Below the pieces are notes generated by a model that worked only from the letters and a program-made list of their open reading frames with translations, was not told the origin of the DNA and did no database searches. A stretch of 64,000 nt of DNA from Nocardia sp. CY41 (GTDB lineage Bacteria; Actinomycetota; Actinomycetes; Mycobacteriales; Mycobacteriaceae). The stretch covers positions 1-64,000 of the forward strand of contig NZ_VUOS01000029.1 in NCBI RefSeq assembly GCF_009829325.1, read 5' to 3'. Below are positions 7,578 to 15,665 of the stretch, piece by piece. The stretch's first letter is position 1; every line of letters starts with the position of its first letter. Position numbers and translations under genes: made by a program.

Positions 7578-9197
7578 GTGAGCGATTCAGCGGCCAGCGG
7601 ATCCAGCAAGGGCTGGATGCTGGGAGTGGCGGTGTGCAGCCTGGTGCTGCTCGGCGCTGCCGCGCTGATCGGGTCGGGGCGGCTGCCGGAAGATCCGCGG
7701 GAGGCGAATTGCCTTCCTACCGTCGGGCCAATGGCGCCGTCAGGGTCGGTCGTGTTCCCCATGCGAGAAGGGACCTACGTCGTCTCCGACGTGTTCGGCT
7801 CCCGCGGCGGCACGCACAAGGGCGTCGACCTGGCCGCGCCCGCCGGAACCCTGATCTACGCCGCCGCCGACGGCACCGTCGCCGACGCCGGACCGGCCTC
7901 GGGGTTCGGTCACTGGGTAGTGCTGGACAGCATGGTGGGCGACAAGACCGTTTCCACCGTCTACGGGCACATGTGGGCCGAGGGAGTGCTGGTGCGCAAA
8001 GGCCAGCAGGTCCGTGCGGGCGAGCCGATCGCCAAGGTCGGCTCAGACGGCGAATCTTCTGGTCCGCACCTGCATCTGGAGGTCTACCCCGGCGGGAAGT
8101 TCTCCGGCGGGCAGGCCATCGACCCTCTAGGCTGGTTCGCTCGCGCCAAGACACCCTCCGATACATCGGCGGACGCGGCCACCAGCGCGCCGACCACGAC
8201 CGGGCAGAGCCAAGTCTCTCTGGTGGCCGCGGTCAGGCCGTCCCCTGGTGTCGGGTGCGGGCCCGGTGTCGGCAGCGCGGGCCTGGACGTGGCCAGGTTC
8301 CTCGCCGACTACCCCGGCGCGGCACCGTTCGTGCCCTGGATCAACAAGGGCGCGCAGGCATGCACCGCCACCTCGGCGCCGCTGATCGCCGCGCAGTTGC
8401 GCAACGAGTCCGGGTTCAGAAAAGGCATGGTCAGCCCGGCCGGCGCGAAGGGCTACGCGCAGTTCATGGATGGCACCTGGGCGACCTACGGCGTGGACGG
8501 TGACGGTGACGGTACCCGCGACCCGAACTCGATCGGCGACGCGGTCATGTCGCAGGCCAACTACAACTGCGTGCTGATGAAGATCGTCAAGGACGAGATG
8601 GCCGCCGGCAGACTCCATGGCGATCCCGTCGAGTTGCTGCTGAGCATGTACAACTGCGGGCCCGGCGGCACCCTCGCCGCTGGGACGGTGTGCCCGAACG
8701 CCGAGACACAGGCATACGTCAAAGAGATTCCCGCGACCGCACGCAAGTGGTCGCTGCCCACTCCGCAACCCCGGTCGATGCTCGCTGGCGCCTTCGGTGA
8801 GCGCGCGGTCACCGCCGCGCGCCGCTGGGAAGGCACCCCGTTTGTGTGGGGCGGCGGAAACACGGAAGGACCCACCGGTGGCCGCGACGGCGGCGGGGTC
8901 GGGTTCGACTGCTCCGGGCTGATGATCTACGCCATCGCTGCGGCCAGCAATGGCCGGATCGTGCTGGCGCACTATACCGCCCAGCAACTCAACGACCCGC
9001 GCGGCAAGTCCGTACCCGCCGACCAGATCGCCCCGGGCGACCTGGTGTTCCCCGCAGGCGCCGACCCCCAGCACGTCGCTATGTACATCGGCAATGGGCA
9101 GGTCGTTCACGCACCGACGTTCGGAATTCCCGTCAAGGTCTCACCGATCGCCGAAGCCGTCGGCTCCACCTTCCAAGCCCGGAGGTTCACCGCATGA
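7578..9197 (+). CDS. Three-domain peptidoglycan hydrolase: M23 peptidase, SLT transglycosylase and NlpC/P60
   Basis: The chosen start (GTG 7578) gives 539 residues. One N-terminal membrane span (about 13-33) anchors or exports the protein. M23/LytM domain, about 65-175: HKGVD (His80, Asp84) and HLHLEV (His164, His166) are the zinc ligands. Lytic transglycosylase domain, about 240-390: catalytic Glu277 in LRNESGF, then GYAQFMDGTW and SMYNCGPG. NlpC/P60 domain, about 405-539: Cys445 in FDCSGLM, His499 in HVAMYIG, His511 in VVHAP. All catalytic residues are intact, so it should cut glycan strands and peptide stems. Conjugation systems of Gram-positives carry such VirB1-like enzymes to open the wall; three different activities on one chain is unusually complete. 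It overlaps the next gene by ATGA. Confidence 0.92.
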   Translation: MSDSAASGSSKGWMLGVAVCSLVLLGAAALIGSGRLPEDPREANCLPTVGPMAPSGSVVFPMREGTYVVSDVFGSRGGTHKGVDLAAPAGTLIYAAADGTVADAGPASGFGHWVVLDSMVGDKTVSTVYGHMWAEGVLVRKGQQVRAGEPIAKVGSDGESSGPHLHLEVYPGGKFSGGQAIDPLGWFARAKTPSDTSADAATSAPTTTGQSQVSLVAAVRPSPGVGCGPGVGSAGLDVARFLADYPGAAPFVPWINKGAQACTATSAPLIAAQLRNESGFRKGMVSPAGAKGYAQFMDGTWATYGVDGDGDGTRDPNSIGDAVMSQANYNCVLMKIVKDEMAAGRLHGDPVELLLSMYNCGPGGTLAAGTVCPNAETQAYVKEIPATARKWSLPTPQPRSMLAGAFGERAVTAARRWEGTPFVWGGGNTEGPTGGRDGGGVGFDCSGLMIYAIAAASNGRIVLAHYTAQQLNDPRGKSVPADQIAPGDLVFPAGADPQHVAMYIGNGQVVHAPTFGIPVKVSPIAEAVGSTFQARRFTA

Positions 9198-9316
9198 ACA
9201 CAACTGCAAGTTCTCTGCCTCCGAGATGGCGCGTCCTGCAACTGGAGTGGGAACAGGGTTGGCGTGGCCGGAGTCTTCCATCGCAAGGTTCGCCTGGACG
9301 CGAGGTGGTGAGATGA
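9194..9316 (+). CDS. Forty-residue coupling peptide between hydrolase and methyltransferase
   Basis: The ATG at 9194 overlaps the stop of the hydrolase (ATGA), and its own stop at 9316 overlaps the ATG of the adenine methyltransferase (ATGA). The peptide is Arg/Trp-rich (SLPPRWRVLQLEWEQGWRGR) with no membrane span. Perfect coupling on both sides is the evidence that it is translated. It may serve only to carry ribosomes to the methyltransferase start. Confidence 0.5.
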   Translation: MNTTASSLPPRWRVLQLEWEQGWRGRSLPSQGSPGREVVR

Positions 9317-10146
9317 GGCCACCGTTCCCTTACTTCGGCGGCAAGATGACTGTGGCTGCGAAGATCGCGGATCTTCTTCCGCCTCACCAGCATTATGTTG
9401 AGCCATTCGCAGGCAGCTTGTCAGTATTGCTGGCCAAGCCAGTGACTCGGTTCGAGACGGTCAATGATCTCCACCAGGAGTTGATGACGTTCTGGAAGGT
9501 GCTGCGCGACAGGCCCGCAGAGTTGGCGCGGATATGCGCGCTGACACCGCATTCCCGGGCCGAGTATGTTGCGGCGTCCGATCTCGACAACGGTGACGAC
9601 CTGGAGGTCGCGCGTCGTGTGTGGGTACGCCTGTCTCAGTCGCGCAGTGGTCTGCTGGGGAAGAGGACCGGATGGCGGTTCTATATCGATCCTGCTGGCA
9701 GCAGCTCGTCGATGCCGAATTACCTCTCCGGGTATGTGCGGCGGTTCGCCGCAGTCGCCGACCGACTGCATGACGTGAGCCTGGAGTGCAGGCCCGCGCT
9801 GGAGGTGATCGACGCCTACGGACGGTCTCCGGATGTGTGTCTGTACGCCGATCCGCCGTATCTCGGGTCGACCCGGAACGGCACGAACTACGCGCATGAG
9901 ATGTTCTCGGACGCCGAGCATTCGGCGCTGTTGGAGCGTTTGCTGCGTTGCAGGGCTTCTGTGGTGTTGTCGGGATATGCATCGGAGCTGTACGACACGG
10001 CGCTGACGGGGTGGGCGCGGGTTGAGATTTCGTCGTTCAACGGCAACGCAGCATCAGGGACGCGCACCGAGGTCGTGTGGTCCAACCGTGAAATTTCGCA
10101 ACCGACGTTGGATCTCGAATTGTTCAGAGCGGGGGAGGCGCGTTGA
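9313..10146 (+). CDS. D12-class adenine-N6 DNA methyltransferase (Dam type)
   Basis: 277 residues with the full Dam/D12 set: PFPYFGGK at 5-11 (SAM-binding motif X), VEPFAGSLSVLL at 29-40 (motif I, FxG type) and the catalytic YADPPYLG around 178-185 (motif IV). It transfers a methyl group from SAM to adenine N6; the recognition sequence cannot be read from the protein. There is no adjacent endonuclease gene, so it is a solitary methylase, probably protecting element DNA in new hosts or marking it for transfer control. Its position between envelope genes and channel genes and its ATGA coupling show it is made with the conjugation operon. Confidence 0.92.
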   Translation: MRPPFPYFGGKMTVAAKIADLLPPHQHYVEPFAGSLSVLLAKPVTRFETVNDLHQELMTFWKVLRDRPAELARICALTPHSRAEYVAASDLDNGDDLEVARRVWVRLSQSRSGLLGKRTGWRFYIDPAGSSSSMPNYLSGYVRRFAAVADRLHDVSLECRPALEVIDAYGRSPDVCLYADPPYLGSTRNGTNYAHEMFSDAEHSALLERLLRCRASVVLSGYASELYDTALTGWARVEISSFNGNAASGTRTEVVWSNREISQPTLDLELFRAGEAR

Positions 10147-10859
10147 TGACCGTGCAACCAGGAAATCCCACACCGCCACAATTCGAGCCCGCTGTGAGAC
10201 CAGAGGACCGAATGACCGACCTTGTGTCGATCTTGTGTAGCCCGCGCGGCGGCCTACGCCGCCGACTCCTACGGGGTGCTGGCGTAGCAGTTAGCACGCT
10301 CGCTGTGTTGTGCGGATGTGGCAACCCCGACGACGGGGCAGTGAGCCCGTCGACGACGCCCACGCGGCCGTGGGCCCAGCAGTGGACACCGGGCATGCAG
10401 AGCACGACTCGGCCTCCGGTGATCACCGCGACCGCCCTGCCGCCGCAGCAGTCCGGTGTCGATCGCGCCGATCCGGTGGCGGTGGCGATCGCGGCCATGC
10501 AGGTGTGGTTCACGTGGGACACCGCTACCGATGATGGCCCCAACGACGCTGCTGCTCGCGCTGCGCCGCTGCTGACCAGCTCCCTGGCTCAGGCGATGAC
10601 CAGCAACACCCCTGTCGGCTCCCCGGGCGCGGACTGGATGGGCTGGAGCGCGCAGCACGCGCGGCTGGTGGCCACGGCCTGCCGGGGTGCCGAGCCGGTC
10701 CCGCCGCCGTCGGCGACCACCGCCTATACCCAGCTGGTGGTCGAGCAGGCCGTGACCCTGCCCGACGACGTGGTGACCACCACCGTGCAGACCATCGTCG
10801 ACGTCAAGCTCACCCGGGGCGCCAGCGGATGGGAGGTGGCCTCTGTCCAACAACGGTGA
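10146..10859 (+). CDS. Lipoprotein-like exported protein with NTF2/VirB8-like outer domain
   Basis: The ATG at 10146 shares a base with the methyltransferase stop. An N-terminal part of about 40 residues precedes a hydrophobic export segment ending in LAVLCGCG, which resembles a lipobox. The outer domain begins DPVAVAIAAMQVWFTWDT, contains a Trp-rich WMGWSAQHARL, and closes with strands TTTVQTIVDVKL and GWEVASVQQR. This alternation of one helix bundle and a curved sheet is typical of NTF2-like VirB8/TcpC-type mating-channel subunits. The assignment is from pattern, not from a search. It probably sits on the outer face of the membrane. Confidence 0.65.
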   Translation: MTVQPGNPTPPQFEPAVRPEDRMTDLVSILCSPRGGLRRRLLRGAGVAVSTLAVLCGCGNPDDGAVSPSTTPTRPWAQQWTPGMQSTTRPPVITATALPPQQSGVDRADPVAVAIAAMQVWFTWDTATDDGPNDAAARAAPLLTSSLAQAMTSNTPVGSPGADWMGWSAQHARLVATACRGAEPVPPPSATTAYTQLVVEQAVTLPDDVVTTTVQTIVDVKLTRGASGWEVASVQQR

Positions 10860-10896
10860 CCACGTCTCGCGCCTCGATGAAAGGACTCCTATTTTC

Positions 10897-12210
10897 ATGA
10901 CCGATCGCAGTTACCCCGCCGAACCGCCGGTGAACCTCCGTGCGGTCCGCAAGACTTCTCCGCGGCCCGCCGACGACGACAGCGCCGGTAACGACGACGC
11001 CATTGTCCCGGCATCCGGTGGCGCGCCTCGCCGAACACCGCTGGCCGATTCCCCCGACACGTTCACTCCCACCGAGGAAGAGGTCTCCGCGCCTCGTCCG
11101 GCGGTGCAGGAACTGGCCGGGCTGATGCCCGACTCCGAAGGCATGGACGGTGATCCGGCTCAGTGGGGATTCCGTGGATGGGCCAACGCCGCGAGCGGCG
11201 GCGTGCTGCGGCTCAAGCCGAAGACCCCCGAGATCGAGGCCCGCGCCGCGCTGGCCGCGGTGCGTCAGCAGTGGGTCGGGCAGCAGACCATCATGGTCGC
11301 CAATCCCAAAGGTGGGGAGGGCAAGACGATTGCGGCCCTGATGTTGGGCAGCATCTTCGGTGAGGCCCGCGGCACGGGCGTCGTGGTGTGGGACACCAAC
11401 GAAGCCGACGGCACGCTCGGATACCGCGCGGCCGTGGCCAAGCCTCCGGCCACGGTGGCGCATCTGCTCGAACACGCGGAGGATCTGGCGCACCCGTCGA
11501 CCCCGGTCTCCGCGCTGACGGCGTTCCTGCGGATGCAGCCCACCCGCGCGGAAATCTTGGCTGCCGCGGCGCCTGAGCCCGGTCGCCAGCTCACCGCCGA
11601 CGACTGCCGCGCCATCCATCGCGTTCTTGCCAGGTTCCGGGAGCTGCTGATCCTCGACACTGGGAACAACCGCAGCCGCTCGACGTGGCTGTGGGCTGCG
11701 TACACCGCGCACCTGCTGGTCATTCCGATGACGCTGCGTGAGGACTCTGCTCGGGTGGTGTGCCAAATGCTGGCGTCGCTACATCGATTGGGTCTGTACA
11801 CGCTGATCACCAATGCGATCGTGGTGCTCACCGTGCCTCCGAGCGGGATCATCGCCAAGCGCCGCGAGGCAATCCTGCATGCGCTGCGCGATCACGGCAT
11901 CCGCAACGCGGTGGAGGTGCCCTTCGATCCGGTGCTCGCCGACGGCGGCATCATCCACCACGCCAAGCTCGCCGAGAACACCGTGACCGCGTGGACGCGG
12001 GTGGCGGCAATGGCGGCGACTTCGCTGGCGGCCTCCTCGCAGCTGCGTGCGCCGAGCTACCTGCCCTCGGCCACCGGTCGTTTCCACGCCACCCCCGACG
12101 ATCCACCGCTGTCGGGGCAACGGCTCACCACCCACCAGACACGGCTGTTGCCCGAGCAGGACAGCGGCCTACCCACTACCACCGACCGATTGCACCGCTT
12201 CGGCGCCTGA
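10897..12210 (+). CDS. MinD/ParA-like ATPase with long disordered N-terminus
   Basis: 437 residues. The first about 85 are Pro/Asp/Ser-rich and probably disordered. The ATPase core has a deviant Walker A KGGEGKT at 138-144 (Glu replaces the common Val), VVVWDTNEADGTLG at 162-175 (switch I) and LLILDTGNN at 250-258 (Walker B region). The N-terminal tail plus MinD fold resembles actinobacterial conjugation or type VII accessory ATPases rather than a partition ParA, and no parB-like gene follows. It lies directly before the channel genes, so it may position the mating apparatus or act in transfer (inference). RBS GGAC, moderate. Confidence 0.8.
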   Translation: MTDRSYPAEPPVNLRAVRKTSPRPADDDSAGNDDAIVPASGGAPRRTPLADSPDTFTPTEEEVSAPRPAVQELAGLMPDSEGMDGDPAQWGFRGWANAASGGVLRLKPKTPEIEARAALAAVRQQWVGQQTIMVANPKGGEGKTIAALMLGSIFGEARGTGVVVWDTNEADGTLGYRAAVAKPPATVAHLLEHAEDLAHPSTPVSALTAFLRMQPTRAEILAAAAPEPGRQLTADDCRAIHRVLARFRELLILDTGNNRSRSTWLWAAYTAHLLVIPMTLREDSARVVCQMLASLHRLGLYTLITNAIVVLTVPPSGIIAKRREAILHALRDHGIRNAVEVPFDPVLADGGIIHHAKLAENTVTAWTRVAAMAATSLAASSQLRAPSYLPSATGRFHATPDDPPLSGQRLTTHQTRLLPEQDSGLPTTTDRLHRFGA

Positions 12211-12235
12211 GTCGTCAGGAAGGAACAAAGCCACC

Positions 12236-12643
12236 ATGAACAGCCCTCGTACTCCTCTCCGATCGAACGCGACTCGCACCGCCGTTGTGGCAGCGGTGTT
12301 CGTCGCGACAATGCTGATGTCCACCGGTACCGCGGCGGCCGAGGTCGGCGAACTCTACGCCAAGGGCGTCAACCCCTTCGACGGGATTGTGCCCGACTTC
12401 GCGATCTTCGGTGCCGAGTTCAACAACGCCTGGAGAAAGATCCTTGCCGGTCTGTGGGCCATCGCGTTCGTCATCGTCGGCGCGGGCTTCATCCGGGCGA
12501 TCATCGACTACCAGAGCGCCAAGAAGGGTGGTTATGCCCAAGGCGTGGCCGAGAAGGCGGAGTCGGCGAAGTCGTCGGCGATCGCGTTGGGCGCGCTGTC
12601 GGGGCTGCCGATCATCGTCGGCGCAATCATCTCGGTGTTCTGA
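12236..12643 (+). CDS. VirB2/TrbC-like small membrane protein
   Basis: The ATG at 12236 follows AGGAAGG. The 135-residue product has a signal sequence (TRTAVVAAVFVATMLMSTGTAAA) and two further membrane spans (about 71-90, ILAGLWAIAFVIVGAGFI, and 118-135, IALGALSGLPIIVGAIISVF) separated by a Lys/Glu-rich cytoplasmic loop. Size, signal and two-span hairpin are those of pilin-like VirB2/TrbC proteins of type IV secretion, and it stands first in the channel block. The similarity is structural; no conserved sequence motif defines the family. Confidence 0.6.
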   Translation: MNSPRTPLRSNATRTAVVAAVFVATMLMSTGTAAAEVGELYAKGVNPFDGIVPDFAIFGAEFNNAWRKILAGLWAIAFVIVGAGFIRAIIDYQSAKKGGYAQGVAEKAESAKSSAIALGALSGLPIIVGAIISVF

Positions 12644-12684
12644 CTCTGCTCGACCGAAATCCTAACGACTGAAGGGGAATTGCA

Positions 12685-13428
12685 ATGGCCAAGGACTTCT
12701 CGAAGGCATCTCGCGGGCAAAGTTCACAATCATCGACACCATCGTCGGCGAGCACCGCGCGCGGCGGCAGCGCGGCCGCGGCGAAGACCAGCTGGACCTC
12801 TCCGCCCAGGCTGTATTTCGCGATCGCCGGATTCCTCGCGCTGGTGCTTGTGCTGGTGCTGGCATTCGCCAGCGGCGGTGGTGAGGACTCCCCGGCCGCC
12901 GCGCCGAAGGCGGCGACCGTGCACGGGCCCAGTTCGTTCGCCGATGGTCTGCCCTCGGGCTACACCCGGGACAAGGGTGGTGCGGCCACAGCGGCGGTCA
13001 ATGTGATCCAGGCGATCAGCAAGGCCAACCGCGGCCGCGCCGACATCACCACGGTTTCGCAGCGGCTGATCGCGTCGAATCCCTCGGAGGCGTTGACCAA
13101 GGTGCTCGCCGACGCCAAGAACCGTCCTGCCACCGACGATGTGTTCAACACCGTCCCGGCCACGGTCACCGTGGGGACCATCACCGAGCAGGAAGCCGAG
13201 GTGGCCGTGTGGACGGTCACCGCCGGCCAGTCGGTCATCAACGCCGCAGGGCAGAAGGCGACCAGCACCGTGTGGGCGACGACCACCGTCGGGCTGGTGT
13301 GGGAGAACGGTGACTGGAAGGCCCGAAACTGGCGGTTCCAGGTCGGTCCGGAGCCCGCAGAGGTGTCAGCCCCCAACCACGATCCCAAGGCGATCGAGTC
13401 CGGCTACTACAGCTTCTTCATCAACTAG
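12685..13428 (+). CDS. VirB8/TcpC-like channel subunit
   Basis: 247 residues, RBS GAAGGGGAA before the ATG. A Ser/Ala-rich cytoplasmic N-terminus is followed by one membrane span (about 38-60, LYFAIAGFLALVLVLVLAFA). The outer domain has AAVNVIQAISKANRGRADITTVSQRLI, then strands around TEQEAEVAVWTVTAGQSVI and STVWATTTVGLVWENGDWKARNW. One span plus an NTF2-like outer domain with a closing GDWK strand is the VirB8/TcpC plan. It would bridge the inner membrane and periplasm-like space. The downstream VirB6-like gene starts 10 bases later. Confidence 0.68.
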   Translation: MAKDFSKASRGQSSQSSTPSSASTARGGSAAAAKTSWTSPPRLYFAIAGFLALVLVLVLAFASGGGEDSPAAAPKAATVHGPSSFADGLPSGYTRDKGGAATAAVNVIQAISKANRGRADITTVSQRLIASNPSEALTKVLADAKNRPATDDVFNTVPATVTVGTITEQEAEVAVWTVTAGQSVINAAGQKATSTVWATTTVGLVWENGDWKARNWRFQVGPEPAEVSAPNHDPKAIESGYYSFFIN

Positions 13429-13438
13429 GGCGGCCGCG

Positions 13439-15646
13439 ATGATTCGTCGATTCGTTCTGCTGGTGGCGGCCGCCGTGGTGACCGCGATCGTCCCTGGGAC
13501 GGGTGCTGCCGCGGCGCAGCCGCAGAATTCGCCCTCACCCGGCAACGGCCCCGCGGCAGTGTCGAACACGACGTCGCTGCCGCAGAACTTCCCGGCGGAT
13601 CTGCGGAAATATGTCGGCGGGACCGAGGAATTCAAGTCCGCGGAGTGGTTCACCGGTCCCTGCCAGGCACGCGGCGGCGACATGGGCACCTACCTGTCGG
13701 GCATGTTGACCAACGAGAACCGGTTGCTGTGGTGGTCGCTGCCCGATGAGGGCAAGAAGGCTCTGCTGGTGGGGAACTCTGCGTTCACCGCCACCAACCG
13801 GGCAAACGCCGAGGCTGCGGCCGAGCAGTTCGTGCAGGAGGGCAAGGAACCCGGCGACGAGCACCTGCCGAAGGTGTTCCCAGCCGGGGACGCCACCTAT
13901 CACCCGCCCAAAGGCGTGTGCGCCGACGATCTCAAGGGCTGGGCTAGTGCATCGTCGAATACCTGGGGCTTCGAGTGGGTAGCACCCGACGCCACCTCGG
14001 TGCGGGCCGCGAAGTCGGCCCGTGGCGGTGACAAGGTGCCTGAGGAGGCGTGGACCAAGTCGTGTGCTTCGGAAGAGACCGGTATCTACTGCTCTCACGC
14101 CTTCTTCGTCAACTGCCAAAAGGCTGGCGACAGTGGCAACGTCGATGATTTGCAGCGGTGCCGGGATTGGAACGCCGCCGTCGGACGACTGTTCGCGGGC
14201 ACGGCGAACTGGATCGATCAGAACACCTCGCTCGGGGACCGCGTCGGTTCTTTCCTCGGGGCAGTGGTCTCGAAGACCCCGGTCTGGCAAGAAGGCAAGT
14301 GGGTTGTCTCCGCGCTGTCGGGTATCGGGGACGCGGTCATCAAGACCGTGAAGTTCATCGACGATCCCACCTCGATCGCCGACGACTGGGCCAACAGCAT
14401 CAAACCGGCCGCCATCGACTTCTCCACCAAGGTTCTCAAATCGCTGTCGGGCAGCGGGCATTTCGACCCTGGCGCGGACTGGTTCGTGCGCCAATATCAG
14501 GTGGCTGTCGCGATCGGCTTCATCCTGATGGCGTTCATGTCGGTGCTGGCCGTGCGGCGCGCGGCCACGCGCGGCTCCACCGGGGAGCTGGCGGAGTCGC
14601 TGTTCCAGTATCTGCCGCTGTCGGTGTTCCTGGCGTTGTTCGCACCGGGGTTCGCCGCACTGCTGATCGAGCTGACCAGCAGCCTGTCCGACAGCCTCGC
14701 CGAATGGGGCGGTACCCCGACCGGGGAAATGATCGCCCACATCGGCGAGTTCAACACCGCCACTAACGCCTCCTTCCCCGGTGGTTCCCTGGTGGCGATC
14801 ATCATGTTCGGGCTGCTGCTGCTCGGCGCGCTGGTCATGTGGCTGGGGTTGATGTTGCACGACTACGGGCTGCCGTTGGCGGGCGCGGTGTCGGGTGTCT
14901 CCGTGTTCTTGATGATCCACCCCAAATACCGACACAAGGCTTTGCGCCCGGTGTTCTTGTTCATGGGGATCGCCTTCAGCGTCCCGGCCTTGTTCTTCCT
15001 GCTGTCGGTGCTGTTCACTGCCGCCAACACCGTCTACGTCGAAGGCTCTGACGACGGGCTCGGCATGGTCGCCAAGGTGTTCCAGGTCGGTCTGGCCATG
15101 GTGATGGTCGGTCTGGCCCCGCGGGCCCTGCTGAAGTGGGCGCCGATCCTGCCCACGGCGGCCGACAGCGAAGACTTCGGATCCGGGTCCTCCATAATCG
15201 GCGACACGGTGAACTCTGCCGGTAACGCACTGATGTTCGCCCGCGGCGGCGACCACGGGGTCGGCGCCGCCCAGCCTATCGCCCGTGTGGACGGCGCAGA
15301 CGGCGGGGGAACCGCAGGAACCAACGCCAACGCTGGCAGTGGTGGTGGCACGGGGGACAGCGCGGGCCCCACCGGCGACGCGAGCAATCCACTGACGCGC
15401 ACATACCGCGAGAAGGGCACCGACGGCCAAGGCACCTCTCCGGCGATCGGGACGGCGGGTGCTCACCCCGGCATTGCGGCCACCGGCGACAAGGGTGCGG
15501 CCGATGTCGGTGCCGCCGCGTCCGGGGCCGCATCGGGTGGTGCGACCATCGCGGCCGCGGTCGGCATCCAGGCAGTGTCCTCGGCGATCAACAAGGCCAA
15601 GAGCGAAGCCGACGACACCGCACCACGCGCGGACGACGACCGATAG
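13439..15646 (+). CDS. VirB6/TrbL-like polytopic membrane protein
   Basis: 735 residues with a signal peptide (1-26, ending GAAAAQ), a long Cys-containing outer domain (to about 340; CQARGGD, VCADD, KSCASEE, YCSHAFF, NCQKA, RCRDW suggest disulfides), then about six membrane spans between roughly 345 and 565 (VAIGFILMAFMSVLAV, SVFLALFAPGFAALLI, LVAIIMFGLLLLGALVMWLG and others). The tail is Gly/Ala/Thr-rich and likely disordered. This plan matches VirB6/TrbL inner-membrane channel proteins of Gram-positive type IV systems. It lies between the VirB8-like and SCO6880-type genes. Confidence 0.75.
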   Translation: MIRRFVLLVAAAVVTAIVPGTGAAAAQPQNSPSPGNGPAAVSNTTSLPQNFPADLRKYVGGTEEFKSAEWFTGPCQARGGDMGTYLSGMLTNENRLLWWSLPDEGKKALLVGNSAFTATNRANAEAAAEQFVQEGKEPGDEHLPKVFPAGDATYHPPKGVCADDLKGWASASSNTWGFEWVAPDATSVRAAKSARGGDKVPEEAWTKSCASEETGIYCSHAFFVNCQKAGDSGNVDDLQRCRDWNAAVGRLFAGTANWIDQNTSLGDRVGSFLGAVVSKTPVWQEGKWVVSALSGIGDAVIKTVKFIDDPTSIADDWANSIKPAAIDFSTKVLKSLSGSGHFDPGADWFVRQYQVAVAIGFILMAFMSVLAVRRAATRGSTGELAESLFQYLPLSVFLALFAPGFAALLIELTSSLSDSLAEWGGTPTGEMIAHIGEFNTATNASFPGGSLVAIIMFGLLLLGALVMWLGLMLHDYGLPLAGAVSGVSVFLMIHPKYRHKALRPVFLFMGIAFSVPALFFLLSVLFTAANTVYVEGSDDGLGMVAKVFQVGLAMVMVGLAPRALLKWAPILPTAADSEDFGSGSSIIGDTVNSAGNALMFARGGDHGVGAAQPIARVDGADGGGTAGTNANAGSGGGTGDSAGPTGDASNPLTRTYREKGTDGQGTSPAIGTAGAHPGIAATGDKGAADVGAAASGAASGGATIAAAVGIQAVSSAINKAKSEADDTAPRADDDR

Positions 15647-15665
15647 GCCGGGAAAGGAGCCGAGA

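Noticed and set aside
10897..12210. Plasmid partition ParA
   Set aside because: The ATPase fold fits, but there is no ParB-like gene or centromere-like repeat next to it, and the long disordered N-terminus and channel-gene context favour a transfer role.
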